Origin: Georgenia daeguensis
GTDB taxonomy: Bacteria; Actinomycetota; Actinomycetes; Actinomycetales; Actinomycetaceae
NCBI RefSeq assembly: GCF_039537705.1
Contig: NZ_BAABBA010000003.1
Location: forward strand, 248,001-312,000
Length of the DNA: 64,000 bases
Reading direction: 5' to 3'
Every line of letters begins with the position of its first letter. The first letter of the stretch is position 1. A program made the translations under genes and the position numbers. The notes beneath the pieces were generated by a model. The model was not told the origin of the DNA, made no database searches, and saw only the letters and a program-made list of their open reading frames with translations. Shown here one piece after another: positions 25,808-34,486 of this stretch.

Positions 25808-27997
25808 ATGTCCGAGGCCCGCAGCACCACCGGTGATCGTTGCGTCTCCCGCCCGGACGACGGCCGTGCACCTGCCAACGCTGTCCTCGGCACGGCCCTG
25901 AGCAGGCGGACCGTCCTGCGCGCGGGCAGCGCGGGCATCGGGCTGTTCCTGCTGGGTTCGGTCGGCGGTCGCGCGGTGGCCGTCGAGGTGCCGGCCACGG
26001 CGTTGCCCGGCGGCACCCTCGATCCGACCGGCATCCCGAAGTACGTCACGCCCCTGCTGGTCCCGCCCGTGATGCCGCGCACCTCGAAGGTGCGTACCCG
26101 GGCGGGGAAGAACATCGACCACTACGTCATCGCCGTGCGCGAGTTCGACCAGCAGATCCTTCCGGCCGGGATGCCCGCGACGACCGTCTGGGGGTACGGA
26201 CCGGTCGACCCCCAGAACAAGGGTCTGGCCATCCACAACGCTCCGAGCCTCACGATCGAGGCCCGGCACGGCGAGCCGCTCCGGGTCACCTGGGTCAACG
26301 ATCTGGTGGACGACGGCGGCGGGTACCTCCCGCACCTGCTCGCCGTCGACCCCACCCTGCACTGGGCCAACCCGCCGGGCGGCACGGACGGCCGCGACAG
26401 CCGTCCGCACCACACCGAGACCCCAGAGTCGTACGACGGCCCGGTCCCGATCGTCACCCACGTGCACGGCGCGGTCGGCGTCGGCGACGAGTCGGACGGG
26501 TACGCCGAGGCCTGGTTCCTGCCGGACGCCCACGACATCGACCCCGACTATGCCCGGGAGGGTACCTGGTACGACTTCTTCGCCGCGAAGGCCGAGGCTC
26601 TCCAGGGCTCCGGCTGGGTCCCGGGCACCGCCACCGCCGAGTACCCGAACCAGCAGCGCGCGTCGACCCTGTGGTACCACGACCACACCCTGGGCATGAC
26701 CCGCCTCAACGTGTACGCCGGCCCGGCCGGGTTCTACATCATCCGTGGGGGGCCCGAGGGCGACGACGCCGTCCTCGACAGCCGCACCGGGAAGCGCGCC
26801 GAGCTGCCCGGGCCCGGCCCCCGGCGCAACGACCGTTACCCGGCCACGAAGCGGTACCTCGAGATCCCCCTGGCCATCCAGGACCGCTCCTTCAACCAGG
26901 ACGGCTCGCTCTTCTACCCCGACACCCGTGAGTTCTTCGACGGCGTGCCTGGGCCCTACCTCCCGCACACCGACGTCTCGCCGATCTGGAACCCGGAGTT
27001 CTTCGGCAACACCCTCATGGTCAACGGCAACACCTGGCCCTACCTCGACGTCGAGCAGCGCCGGTACCGGTTCCGGCTCCTCAACGGCTGCAACTCCCGC
27101 TTCCTCGTCCTCGACTTCTCCGGCATCCCCGGCGCCGGCGTGTGGCAGATCGGCTCCGAGGGCGGGTTCCTGCCCGAGCCGGTCGAGATCACCGGCGAGG
27201 CGAACCGGTCACGTCTCCTGCTGGGGCCCGCGGAGCGGGCCGAGATCATCGTCGACTTCTCAGCCGTGCCGCCGGGGCGCCACGTGCTGCGCAACCTCGG
27301 GCCGGACGAGCCCTTCGGCGGCGGGGAGCCGGAGCTCGAGCCAGGGGACGACGACGGCTTCCACCCGGCCGACCCGGCGACGACCGGTCAGGTCATGCAG
27401 TTCCGCGTGACGCCGGCCCGGGGGCCGGACCGGACCACGCCACCCGAGTTCCTCACCATGCCGTCGATCGCCCCGCTGACCGGCGGGAGCGTCCGCCGGC
27501 TGGCGCTGATCGAGATGATGTCCGAGCACTTCGAGGACGCGCCGTCCGAGGCACTTCTCGGCCGGGTCGAGGACGACGGCCGCTGGGTGGCCCACGAGTG
27601 GACGGACCCCGTCACCGAGAACCCTCACGTGGGGGAGACCGAGACCTGGGAGTTCTACAACACGACCGGGGACGCCCACCCGATCCACGTGCACGAGATC
27701 CACTTCCAGGTGATCGACCGGGAGCCCGTCGTGGTCGACGAGGAGACCGGCACCGTGGGGCTCGCGGACGGCTCCCGGGCGAGACCGCCCGACCCGGGAG
27801 AGGAGGGCTGGAAGGACACGGTGATCGCGTATCCCGGGGAGGTCACGCGGGTGCGGATCCGGTTCGACGCCGAGGGCCAGTTCGTCTGGCACTGCCACAT
27901 CGTGGAGCACGAGGACAACGGGATGATGCGGCCGTACCGGATCGGGCCGGTCCAAGAAGGCCAGCCGTCCGACGGCGGGGGGCACGGGGGCCACTGA
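25808..27997 (+). CDS. Tat-exported multicopper oxidase (CotA/bilirubin-oxidase type)
   Basis: Oxidises phenolic substrates or metal ions with reduction of O2 to water, outside the cytoplasm. The 729-residue product has a twin-arginine signal (SRRTVLRAGSAGIGLFLLG, RR at 33-34). All four copper-ligand blocks are present: HVHGA (H218, H220), WYHDHT (H291, H293), HPIHVHEIHF (H624-H629) and HCHIVEHEDNGMM (H695-M706), the last with C696 and axial M706 of the type-1 site. It is longer than the roughly 510-residue CotA, with extra loops and a His/Gly tail. Start ATG 25808 follows GAGGAAG. Metal versus organic substrate cannot be decided. Confidence 0.93.
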   Translation: MSEARSTTGDRCVSRPDDGRAPANAVLGTALSRRTVLRAGSAGIGLFLLGSVGGRAVAVEVPATALPGGTLDPTGIPKYVTPLLVPPVMPRTSKVRTRAGKNIDHYVIAVREFDQQILPAGMPATTVWGYGPVDPQNKGLAIHNAPSLTIEARHGEPLRVTWVNDLVDDGGGYLPHLLAVDPTLHWANPPGGTDGRDSRPHHTETPESYDGPVPIVTHVHGAVGVGDESDGYAEAWFLPDAHDIDPDYAREGTWYDFFAAKAEALQGSGWVPGTATAEYPNQQRASTLWYHDHTLGMTRLNVYAGPAGFYIIRGGPEGDDAVLDSRTGKRAELPGPGPRRNDRYPATKRYLEIPLAIQDRSFNQDGSLFYPDTREFFDGVPGPYLPHTDVSPIWNPEFFGNTLMVNGNTWPYLDVEQRRYRFRLLNGCNSRFLVLDFSGIPGAGVWQIGSEGGFLPEPVEITGEANRSRLLLGPAERAEIIVDFSAVPPGRHVLRNLGPDEPFGGGEPELEPGDDDGFHPADPATTGQVMQFRVTPARGPDRTTPPEFLTMPSIAPLTGGSVRRLALIEMMSEHFEDAPSEALLGRVEDDGRWVAHEWTDPVTENPHVGETETWEFYNTTGDAHPIHVHEIHFQVIDREPVVVDEETGTVGLADGSRARPPDPGEEGWKDTVIAYPGEVTRVRIRFDAEGQFVWHCHIVEHEDNGMMRPYRIGPVQEGQPSDGGGHGGH

Positions 27998-28028
27998 CCG
28001 GGGCCGTGCGACACCGACGACGGACGCA

Positions 28029-28045
28029 CCGGTCTGGCCGACCGG
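28029..28045. terminator. Possible bidirectional terminator
   Basis: CCGGTC-TGGCC-GACCGG between the converging multicopper oxidase and AI-2E permease genes. It forms a 6-bp stem and 5-base loop with no T-run. Confidence 0.35.
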
Positions 28046-28071
28046 GCGCGGCAGGCGGTCGAGCTACGTGA

Positions 28072-29286
28072 TCACCCGACGCCAACCTGCTCCGTCTCCG
28101 CCGCGCGGCGGGGACTGGTGGCCCACCACTCCTTCACCGCCGCCCAGACGACTGCGGTGATGGGCACCGACAGCAGTGCACCGACGACGCCGGCGAGGAT
28201 CGTGCCGGCGGTGAGGGCGAACAGGATCACCAGGGGGTGCAGCGAGAGGGTCCTGCCGATGACGACCGGGGCCAGGAAGTCGCCCTCGAGCTGGTTCACC
28301 GCGACGACCACGGCGACGACGATGAGCGCGGCCACGGGGCCGTTGGCCACGAGAGCGATCAGAGCCGCGAGCACGCCCGCGAGAGTCGCCCCGATGAGCG
28401 GGATGAACGCGCCCAGGAAGACGATCGTCACCAGCGGCAGCACCAGCGGCACCCCGATGATCAGCAGCGCGACGCCGATGACGACGGCGTCCACGGTCGC
28501 GACGATCGCCGTCCCGCGCACGTAACCGCCCAGCACGTCCACGGAGCGCCGGCCCATGCGCCAGGTGCGCTCCTGGGTCGGGCGGTCGAGCGGCCGGACG
28601 AGGAACGAGAAGATCTGCCGCCCGTCCTTGAGGAGGAAGAACAGGACGACGAGGCCCAGCAGCAGCCCGGCCACCACCTCGAACGCGGCGGTCGCGCCGG
28701 CGACCGCGCCGCCCTGGACCTGGTCGCTGGTGAGGAAGTCGATGACCGCCTGCCGGGCGGCGCTGATCTGCTCGTCGGTGATGCCGAGGGGCCCCTCGGT
28801 GAGGTATGCCTGGAGCTCGTCGAGCCCCTCGGTGGCGCCCTGGACGAGCTCGTCCGACTCGTCGCGGATCTCGCGGCCGACGAGCCACAGCACCACGCTG
28901 AGCCCGCCCACGCCCGCGATGAGGGTCGTCCAGGTCGCCAGGGCGTTGGGCCAGCCCTTGCGGCGGAGGAACCGGACGGCCGGGCTGAGCGCGGCAGCCA
29001 GGATGATCGCGATGAGCAGGGGGATGACGAGCAGCTTCAGCTGCCGGAGCGCCAGCACCGCGCAGGTGAGCACCGCGAGGATCAGCAGCACCTGCGCACT
29101 GCGGATCGCGGCCCGTCCCAGGCTGTCCGCCCACGGGCTGCGCCGCGCACGCGGCCGGCCGTCCGGCGGCACGGCCGCCGACGGCGGGAGCGCGGCTCCG
29201 GCGTCGTCCGGGCGTGCCACCCGCACCGGGCGGGCGCGGGGCGCGTCTCTGTCTCGGTCACCACCGATTCGCCATCGCATCTGCAC
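28072..29286 (-). CDS. AI-2E family transporter (copy 1)
   Basis: 404-residue integral membrane protein of the AI-2E exporter (PF01594-type) superfamily: about seven or eight helices, a large extracytoplasmic loop after helix 3 (DELVQGATEGLDELQAYLTE), and the signature GAFIPLIGATLAGVLAALIAL plus LEGDFLAPVVIGR. The N-terminal 55 residues are Arg/Pro-rich and disordered. Members export diverse small molecules or act as Na+/H+ antiporters, so no substrate is assigned. GTG 29286 has no evident ribosome-binding site; ATG 29280 is an alternative. A second family member is at 43033. Confidence 0.85.
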   Translation of the reverse strand: MQMRWRIGGDRDRDAPRARPVRVARPDDAGAALPPSAAVPPDGRPRARRSPWADSLGRAAIRSAQVLLILAVLTCAVLALRQLKLLVIPLLIAIILAAALSPAVRFLRRKGWPNALATWTTLIAGVGGLSVVLWLVGREIRDESDELVQGATEGLDELQAYLTEGPLGITDEQISAARQAVIDFLTSDQVQGGAVAGATAAFEVVAGLLLGLVVLFFLLKDGRQIFSFLVRPLDRPTQERTWRMGRRSVDVLGGYVRGTAIVATVDAVVIGVALLIIGVPLVLPLVTIVFLGAFIPLIGATLAGVLAALIALVANGPVAALIVVAVVVAVNQLEGDFLAPVVIGRTLSLHPLVILFALTAGTILAGVVGALLSVPITAVVWAAVKEWWATSPRRAAETEQVGVG

Positions 29287-29395
29287 AAGATTGCATGCGT
29301 GCCGCGCACCGGCACGCGGTGCGCGGCCGAGGCGCGGGCGTGCTCGACGTACGGCAGGGCGCCGCGGCCCTGAGCCGCGGCGCCCCGGTGCTGCG

Positions 29396-30808
29396 TCAGC
29401 CGAGCAGGTCGACCAGCGAGATGGTGCCCACCGCGAAGATCGCGACGGCGGAGATCACCAGCAGGACCATGAAGCCGGGGCCGTCCTTGACCCGCGGGTC
29501 CGTCTGCGTGCGGGACAGGTGCAGGGTGGCGACTGCGACGCCCATGAGGAACAGGGCGTTGAGGATGCCGGCGATGATGACCAGCGCAAGCGGGGAGTTG
29601 GCGAGGACGCCCAGCGTGCCCCAGGTGATGGGCAGGATGACCATGATCACGCGCATCCACCTGTCGCGCACGGCCATGTCGGTCCAGTCAAAGGCACCGA
29701 AGACCGAGAGCGTGTTGGCGACCTGGCGGCCCAGGCTCGGGACGTTGGCGATGATCGTCTTGAACAGCGCGACCCCGGCGCCGAGCAGGAACAGCGTGCC
29801 GCCCCACTGGCCGACCGCGGTGGAGAAGATGCCGGAGATGACCTCCATGACCTGCGTCCCCTCGGGCTGCAGGCCCTGGGGGTGCAGCACCGCGGCACCG
29901 AGCATGTAGAAGGCGGCGGTGGAGAGGGTGTACACGCCCCACGACACCCACGCGTCGACCTTCATGACCTTGATCCAGCCGCGCGCCCGGCCGACCCAGC
30001 TCTCCGAGCCGTCGTTCGGGCCGGTCCAGGCGGCGTAGCCCTTCTCGACCACCCAGTAGGTGTAGGCGGTGATCTCGCCGGCGCCGACGCCGGTCATGCC
30101 GAACATGGACAGCGCGACACCCATGGCGCCGGCAGCGACCTGGAAACGCAGCCCGTCCGCGAGGTCGGCGCCGCTCCAGGCGAACTCGGTGTACTGCACG
30201 AGGAACACGACGGCGACCGCGAACAGCGTGACGAGCATGACCATCCACGTGGAGATGTTCTCGACCAGCTCGTAGCGGTTCGCGAGGTGGATGCCGATCG
30301 CGACGGCCACCAGGATCGCGACCCAGCTGCCGATCGAGACGATCGCGAAGGGATCACCCCCGATCGGGAGCAGCATGGAGAACGCCAGTGCGGCACCGCT
30401 GATGACGCCGGCCTGGCCGATCAGGAACTGCAGGAACATGAACAGCACGAGCCACGCCATCCAGCCGCGGCCCAGGAACTTCGGCGGCACGTCGGCGTAG
30501 CCGGTGATGGCCGGCTTGCCGGTGGAGATCGACCAGCGGGCCAGCTCCACCTGGACCCACACCTTGACGAACGTGGAGACGAGGATGAGCCAGAACAGCA
30601 TGAAGCCGACCTTGGCCCCGAGCGCGGTGGCGGTGAGCAGCTCGCCGGAGCCGACGACCGCGGCACTGGTGATCATGCCCGGACCGAGGAACTTCAGACG
30701 CCCCTTGAGCGTCGTGGGCGGCTCCTGGACGTTGGCCGGATCCAGCACGTAAGGATCCAGGCTCCTGTCCAGACTCGTCGTGCGTTCGGCGGACTGGGTG
30801 GTCATCAT
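29396..30808 (-). CDS. NRAMP-family transporter with atypical metal-site motifs
   Basis: 470-residue polytopic protein of the NRAMP/APC fold, with LKFLGPGMITSAAVVGSGEL in helix 1 and about eleven hydrophobic segments. In classical Mn/Fe transporters helix 1 carries DPGN and helix 6 carries MPH. Here the equivalent positions read GSGE (in AAVVGSGELLT), and the helix-6 region reads FGMTGVGAGEITAYTYW with no MPH. Transition-metal selectivity is therefore doubtful; Mg2+ or another substrate is possible. The gene is single, divergent from the DsbA-like gene, and no riboswitch could be recognised upstream. Confidence 0.85.
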   Translation of the reverse strand: MMTTQSAERTTSLDRSLDPYVLDPANVQEPPTTLKGRLKFLGPGMITSAAVVGSGELLTATALGAKVGFMLFWLILVSTFVKVWVQVELARWSISTGKPAITGYADVPPKFLGRGWMAWLVLFMFLQFLIGQAGVISGAALAFSMLLPIGGDPFAIVSIGSWVAILVAVAIGIHLANRYELVENISTWMVMLVTLFAVAVVFLVQYTEFAWSGADLADGLRFQVAAGAMGVALSMFGMTGVGAGEITAYTYWVVEKGYAAWTGPNDGSESWVGRARGWIKVMKVDAWVSWGVYTLSTAAFYMLGAAVLHPQGLQPEGTQVMEVISGIFSTAVGQWGGTLFLLGAGVALFKTIIANVPSLGRQVANTLSVFGAFDWTDMAVRDRWMRVIMVILPITWGTLGVLANSPLALVIIAGILNALFLMGVAVATLHLSRTQTDPRVKDGPGFMVLLVISAVAIFAVGTISLVDLLG

Positions 30809-30988
30809 CGGCCTCTCGGTTGTCGCCCCGCGATGGGAGCGTCTCGGCTAGCAGTGCCGCTCACCAGCCGCGGGCGGCGGAGCCCCGGGGGAACGGCTCG
30901 GCGAGGATAGGCAGTGATGCGGACCACCCGACGAACCGTTGCCGCTTGTTGCCGTCCGCCCTCGACCGGAAATGGGTCCCACGGAGGC

Positions 30989-31000
30989 GGACTTTCGTCC
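30989..31000. promoter_or_regulatory. Inverted repeat in the NRAMP/DsbA intergenic region
   Basis: GGAC-TTTC-GTCC, resembling the half-sites of DosR-type boxes (GGGAC...GTCCC). It is 10 bp upstream of the shared 17-bp element. Regulator unknown. Confidence 0.3.
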
Positions 31001-31009
31001 CGGGCGGGG

Positions 31010-31026
31010 CCGGTACATATCGGACA
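31010..31026 (+). promoter_or_regulatory. 17-bp element shared with the multicopper oxidase promoter, copy 2
   Basis: CCGGTACATATCGGACA, 15 of 17 identical to 25717-25733. It ends 45 bp before the DsbA-like gene's ATG. Confidence 0.45.
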
Positions 31027-31071
31027 CCCTTCTGGTGACAGTCACGCACCGCCCGACGAAGGGTTTTTCCG

Positions 31072-31881
31072 ATGAGCACCACCAGCGCCCGGCCTCCCCG
31101 CACCAGGGAACGCGACGCCGCCCGCGAGAAGGCCCTGGCCCTGCGCGCCGAGCACGAGCGGCAGGCCCGACGAAACCGTCGCCTCCTCGTCGGCGGCGTG
31201 GTCGCGTTCATCGTGGTGGTCGCCGTCGTGGTGACCGCGATCGTCGTCCAGGGCAGCAAGAGCCTGCTCGCGAGCGTCGCCGAGCTCCCGGCGCACGTCA
31301 CCGAGGAGGGCGCCGTGACGATCGGCGCCGACCTCGTCGCGGGCGGGACGAACGCCGGCGCGCCGGTCATCGACGTCTACTACGACTACACCTGCAGCTA
31401 CTGCGGGCAGTTCGAGGAGGTCAACGCCGACGACCTCGAGGAGGCCGCCCGGGCCGGTGACGTGACGCTGGCGCTGCACCCGGTGTCGATCCTCGACCGG
31501 TCCGGTGACTTCTCGGCGTTCTCGGGCCGGGCCGCGGAGGCCGCCGTGGTGGTCGCCGACGGCGCGCCCGAGGCGTTCCTGGACTTCCATGATGCGATGT
31601 TCGCCCTGTGGGGCGACGCCGTGGCGGCCGGCGCCGTCGAGGGCGGGCAGGGTGCGGGCGAGCCGACGGACGACGACATCGCCGCCGCGGCGCTCGCCGC
31701 GGGCGTCCCCCAGGACGTGGTCGACCGTTTCGCCGAGGACCGGTACACCGAGTGGGTCGACGCGAACACGGCCCAGTTCGCCCGGGACGGCTACACCGGG
31801 ACCCCGACCGTGCTGGTCGACGGCGAGCCGTTCCAGGGCTGGCAGGAGCCGGGCGCCGTGCTGACCGCCGCGCAGGGCTAG
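31072..31881 (+). CDS. Membrane-anchored DsbA-like thiol oxidoreductase
   Basis: 269-residue protein with a cytoplasmic basic N-terminus, a single transmembrane anchor (about residues 38-60, LLVGGVVAFIVVVAVVVTAI) and an extracytoplasmic thioredoxin fold. The active site is C108-S-Y-C111 in YYDYTCSYCGQF, with the cis-proline segment GYTGTPTVLVDG near the C-terminus. It is expected to form or reshuffle disulfides in exported proteins. Start ATG 31072 has a weak GAAGGG site. The upstream element shared with the multicopper oxidase gene suggests joint control of two exported redox proteins (inference). Confidence 0.9.
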   Translation: MSTTSARPPRTRERDAAREKALALRAEHERQARRNRRLLVGGVVAFIVVVAVVVTAIVVQGSKSLLASVAELPAHVTEEGAVTIGADLVAGGTNAGAPVIDVYYDYTCSYCGQFEEVNADDLEEAARAGDVTLALHPVSILDRSGDFSAFSGRAAEAAVVVADGAPEAFLDFHDAMFALWGDAVAAGAVEGGQGAGEPTDDDIAAAALAAGVPQDVVDRFAEDRYTEWVDANTAQFARDGYTGTPTVLVDGEPFQGWQEPGAVLTAAQG

Positions 31882-32021
31882 CGGCTCGGGGCCGGCAGGC
31901 AGGGACACCGGTCGGATCGCGGACCCGGCGGACCTCGTGTCCGTCGGGTCCGCTATGTTCGCGGTCACACCTGCAGTCCGTCTCGCCGCCGCGCCCCGCG
32001 CGCCGACCCGCTGGAGCAACG

Positions 32022-32792
32022 ATGCCCGTGCTGACCGACCTCGTCGCCGCCCTGTCCTCCGGCTCCGTCCGGGTGGTGGACCTGACGGCGCCGCTCGCCG
32101 ACACCACGCCCGTGCTGGAGCTTCCCGAGAACTTCGGCCAGACCGCCCGGTTCCAGCTCGAGGAGATCAGCCGGTACGACGACCGTGGGCCTGCCTGGTA
32201 CTGGAACAACTTCCGCACCGGCGAGCACACCGGCACCCACTTCGACGCGCCCATCCACTGGGTGACCGGCCAGGGGAAGGACCCCATCGACACCGTCCCG
32301 CCGCGCGCCTTCGTCGCCCCCGCCGTGGTTCTGGACGTCACCGCCCGCGTCGCCGAGGACCCTGGGTTCCTCATCGAGGTGGCCGACGTCGAGGCGTTCG
32401 TCGCCGAGCACGGCCCGCTGCCCGAGGGCGGCTGGCTGCTGTGCCGCACCGGCTGGTCCGCCCGCGTGACGCAGGAGGAGATGATCAACAGCACCGAGAC
32501 CGGTCCCACGAGCCCGGGCCTGTCGGCGGAGTGTGCGCGGTGGGTGGCGGAGGACTCCCCGCTGCAGGGCATCGGCGTGGAGACGGTCGGCACCGACGCC
32601 GGTGCGGCCCACTCCTTCGACCCCGCCTTCCCGTGCCACGCCTTCCTGCTCGGCGCCGGCAAGTACGGCCTCGCGCAGCTGCAGAACCTCGATCAGCTCC
32701 CGCCCACCGGCGCGGTCGTCGTCGCGCCGCCTCTGAAGATCGTGGGCGGGTCCGGCTCGCCCGTCCGGGTGATCGCGCTGGTCGAGGACTGA
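32022..32792 (+). CDS. Cyclase-family hydrolase (kynurenine formamidase-like)
   Basis: 256-residue metal-dependent hydrolase of the cyclase family. The metal-binding signature HTGTHFDAPIHW and a second block around GVETVGTDAGAAHS with a following histidine (FPCHAFLL) are present. Members hydrolyse formylkynurenine, isatin or other amides/lactams. It ends one base before the start of a ThDP-dependent enzyme gene, so the two are co-translated and probably act on one pathway. No kyn genes are nearby, so a tryptophan role is not supported. ATG 32022 follows CTGGAGC. Confidence 0.88.
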   Translation: MPVLTDLVAALSSGSVRVVDLTAPLADTTPVLELPENFGQTARFQLEEISRYDDRGPAWYWNNFRTGEHTGTHFDAPIHWVTGQGKDPIDTVPPRAFVAPAVVLDVTARVAEDPGFLIEVADVEAFVAEHGPLPEGGWLLCRTGWSARVTQEEMINSTETGPTSPGLSAECARWVAEDSPLQGIGVETVGTDAGAAHSFDPAFPCHAFLLGAGKYGLAQLQNLDQLPPTGAVVVAPPLKIVGGSGSPVRVIALVED

Positions 32793-32793
32793 G

Positions 32794-34455
32794 GTGCGGG
32801 TCAGCGAGGCGGTCGGGCGGGCCCTGGTCGACGTCGGCGTCGACCACGTCTTCGGCGTCGTCGGCTCCGGCAACTTCCACCTCACCAACGCAATGGTCGC
32901 GGCGGGTGCCCGGTTCGTCGCCGCACGCCACGAGGGCGGCGCCGCCACCATGGCTGACGCGTTCGCCCGCACCGCCGGCCGCCCCGCAGCCCTGAGCGTC
33001 CACCAGGGCTGCGGCCTGACGAACGCGATGACCGGCATCGCGGAGGCCGCGAAGAGCCGCACCCCGTTGGTGGTGCTGGCCCCCGAGGCCACCTCGCCCA
33101 CCTCGAACTTCGCCGTCGACCAGGACGCCCTGGCCCGCGCCGTCGGCGCCGTCCCGCTCCGCCTCACCGACGCGGCCTCCGCCGCCGCCGAGACGGCCCG
33201 TGCCGTGGCCACGGCCCTGCACGGGCGGCGCACCGTGGTGCTCAACCTGCCGCTGGACCTCCTCGGCGCCGTCGCCCCGGAGCACGCCCCCGCCCGCCTC
33301 CCCGCCGCCCCGCCGCCCGTGGCCCCGGCGGCGGAGCAGCTCGGCCGGCTCGCCTCGCTCCTGCGCGGGGCCGAGCGCCCGGTCTTCGTGGCCGGCCGCG
33401 GCGCCCGCACGCCGTCCGCGCGCGACGCTCTCGCCGCCCTGGCGGAGAGGTGCGGGGCGCTGCTGGCGACCTCCGCCGTCGCCAAGGGCCTCTTCCACGC
33501 CGAGCCGTACTCCCTCGACGTCGCCGGGGGCTTCTCCTCGCCGCTCGCCGCGGACCTGATCCGCGGCGCCGACCTCGTGGTCGGCTGGGGCTGTGCGCTG
33601 AACATGTGGACCATGCGCCACGGCGCGCTGATCGGGCCGGGCGCCGCCGTCGTCCAGGTCGACGACACCGCAGAGGCGCTCGGCGCACACCGCGAGCTGA
33701 CTCTCGGGGTTCTCGGTGACGTCGCCGCCACCGCGACCGCGGTGCTGGCCGAGCTCGGTGCCGCCCCGGGTGGCGAGGCGGCCCGCGGCTACCGCACCGC
33801 GGCCGTGCGTGAGGCGCTGCGCGACCGGCTGCGCTGGCGGACGGTGCCCTACGAGGACCGCGGCGGTGATGACGCGGCGGGGGAGCGGCGCATCGACCCG
33901 CGCACCCTCACCTCGGCGTTGGACGATCTGCTGCCGGCCGAACGGGTGGTCGCCGTCGACTCGGGCAACTTCATGGGCTACCCGAGCATGTACCTCTCGG
34001 TCCCGGACGAGCAGGGCTTCTGCTTCACCCAGGCGTTCCAGTCGATCGGGCTCGGGCTGGCCTCGGCGGTGGGCGCGGCGCTGGCCCGGCCGGACCGGCT
34101 GCCGGTCGCGGCGCTCGGCGACGGCGGCGCCCTCATGGGCGCGGCCGAGCTGGACACGGTGCGCCGGCTCGGGCTGCCCATGGTGGTGCTGGTGTACAAC
34201 GACGACGCCTACGGCGCCGAGGTCCACCACTTCGGGCCGGACGGCGACGACCTCGGCATCGTCACCTTCCCGCCGACGGACATCGCCGCGGTCGGTCGCG
34301 GGTACGGGTTCACCGCCGTGACCGTCCGCGGCCCGGAGGATCTCGCCGGTGTCGAGGCCTGGCTGGCCGGCCCGCGCGAGGCCCCGCTGCTCGTCGACGC
34401 CAAGGTGCGCGCCGACGAGCCGGCGTGGTGGCTGGCGGAGGCGTTCGGCCACTGA
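32794..34455 (+). CDS. Thiamine-diphosphate-dependent enzyme (acetolactate synthase-like)
   Basis: 553 residues with the three-domain ThDP architecture: Pyr domain with the cofactor-activating glutamate E47 (ARHEGGAATMADAFAR), a central domain (RPVFVAGRGART), and a PP domain with the ThDP/Mg2+ motif GDGGALMGAAELDTVRRLGL ending in YND. The family includes acetolactate synthase, benzoylformate decarboxylase and cyclohexanedione hydrolase. No regulatory subunit or ilv genes are nearby, so a catabolic decarboxylase or C-C hydrolase is more likely than valine synthesis. GTG 32794 follows the cyclase stop by one base. Confidence 0.88.
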   Translation: MRVSEAVGRALVDVGVDHVFGVVGSGNFHLTNAMVAAGARFVAARHEGGAATMADAFARTAGRPAALSVHQGCGLTNAMTGIAEAAKSRTPLVVLAPEATSPTSNFAVDQDALARAVGAVPLRLTDAASAAAETARAVATALHGRRTVVLNLPLDLLGAVAPEHAPARLPAAPPPVAPAAEQLGRLASLLRGAERPVFVAGRGARTPSARDALAALAERCGALLATSAVAKGLFHAEPYSLDVAGGFSSPLAADLIRGADLVVGWGCALNMWTMRHGALIGPGAAVVQVDDTAEALGAHRELTLGVLGDVAATATAVLAELGAAPGGEAARGYRTAAVREALRDRLRWRTVPYEDRGGDDAAGERRIDPRTLTSALDDLLPAERVVAVDSGNFMGYPSMYLSVPDEQGFCFTQAFQSIGLGLASAVGAALARPDRLPVAALGDGGALMGAAELDTVRRLGLPMVVLVYNDDAYGAEVHHFGPDGDDLGIVTFPPTDIAAVGRGYGFTAVTVRGPEDLAGVEAWLAGPREAPLLVDAKVRADEPAWWLAEAFGH

Positions 34456-34486
34456 GCGGGCGGGCTACCGGGCCTTCTCGTCGCGG

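Noticed and set aside
30809..30988. Mn2+ or Mg2+ riboswitch before the NRAMP gene
   Set aside because: No match by eye to the yybP-ykoY or M-box conserved cores; only generic GC-rich hairpins.
19301..31881. Duplicated tRNA-Pro 3' end as an attachment site
   Set aside because: No second copy of the T-arm/acceptor sequence noticed downstream, and no integrase gene.
32794..34455. ThDP enzyme as biosynthetic acetolactate synthase
   Set aside because: No small subunit or ilv genes nearby; paired with a cyclase-family hydrolase instead.
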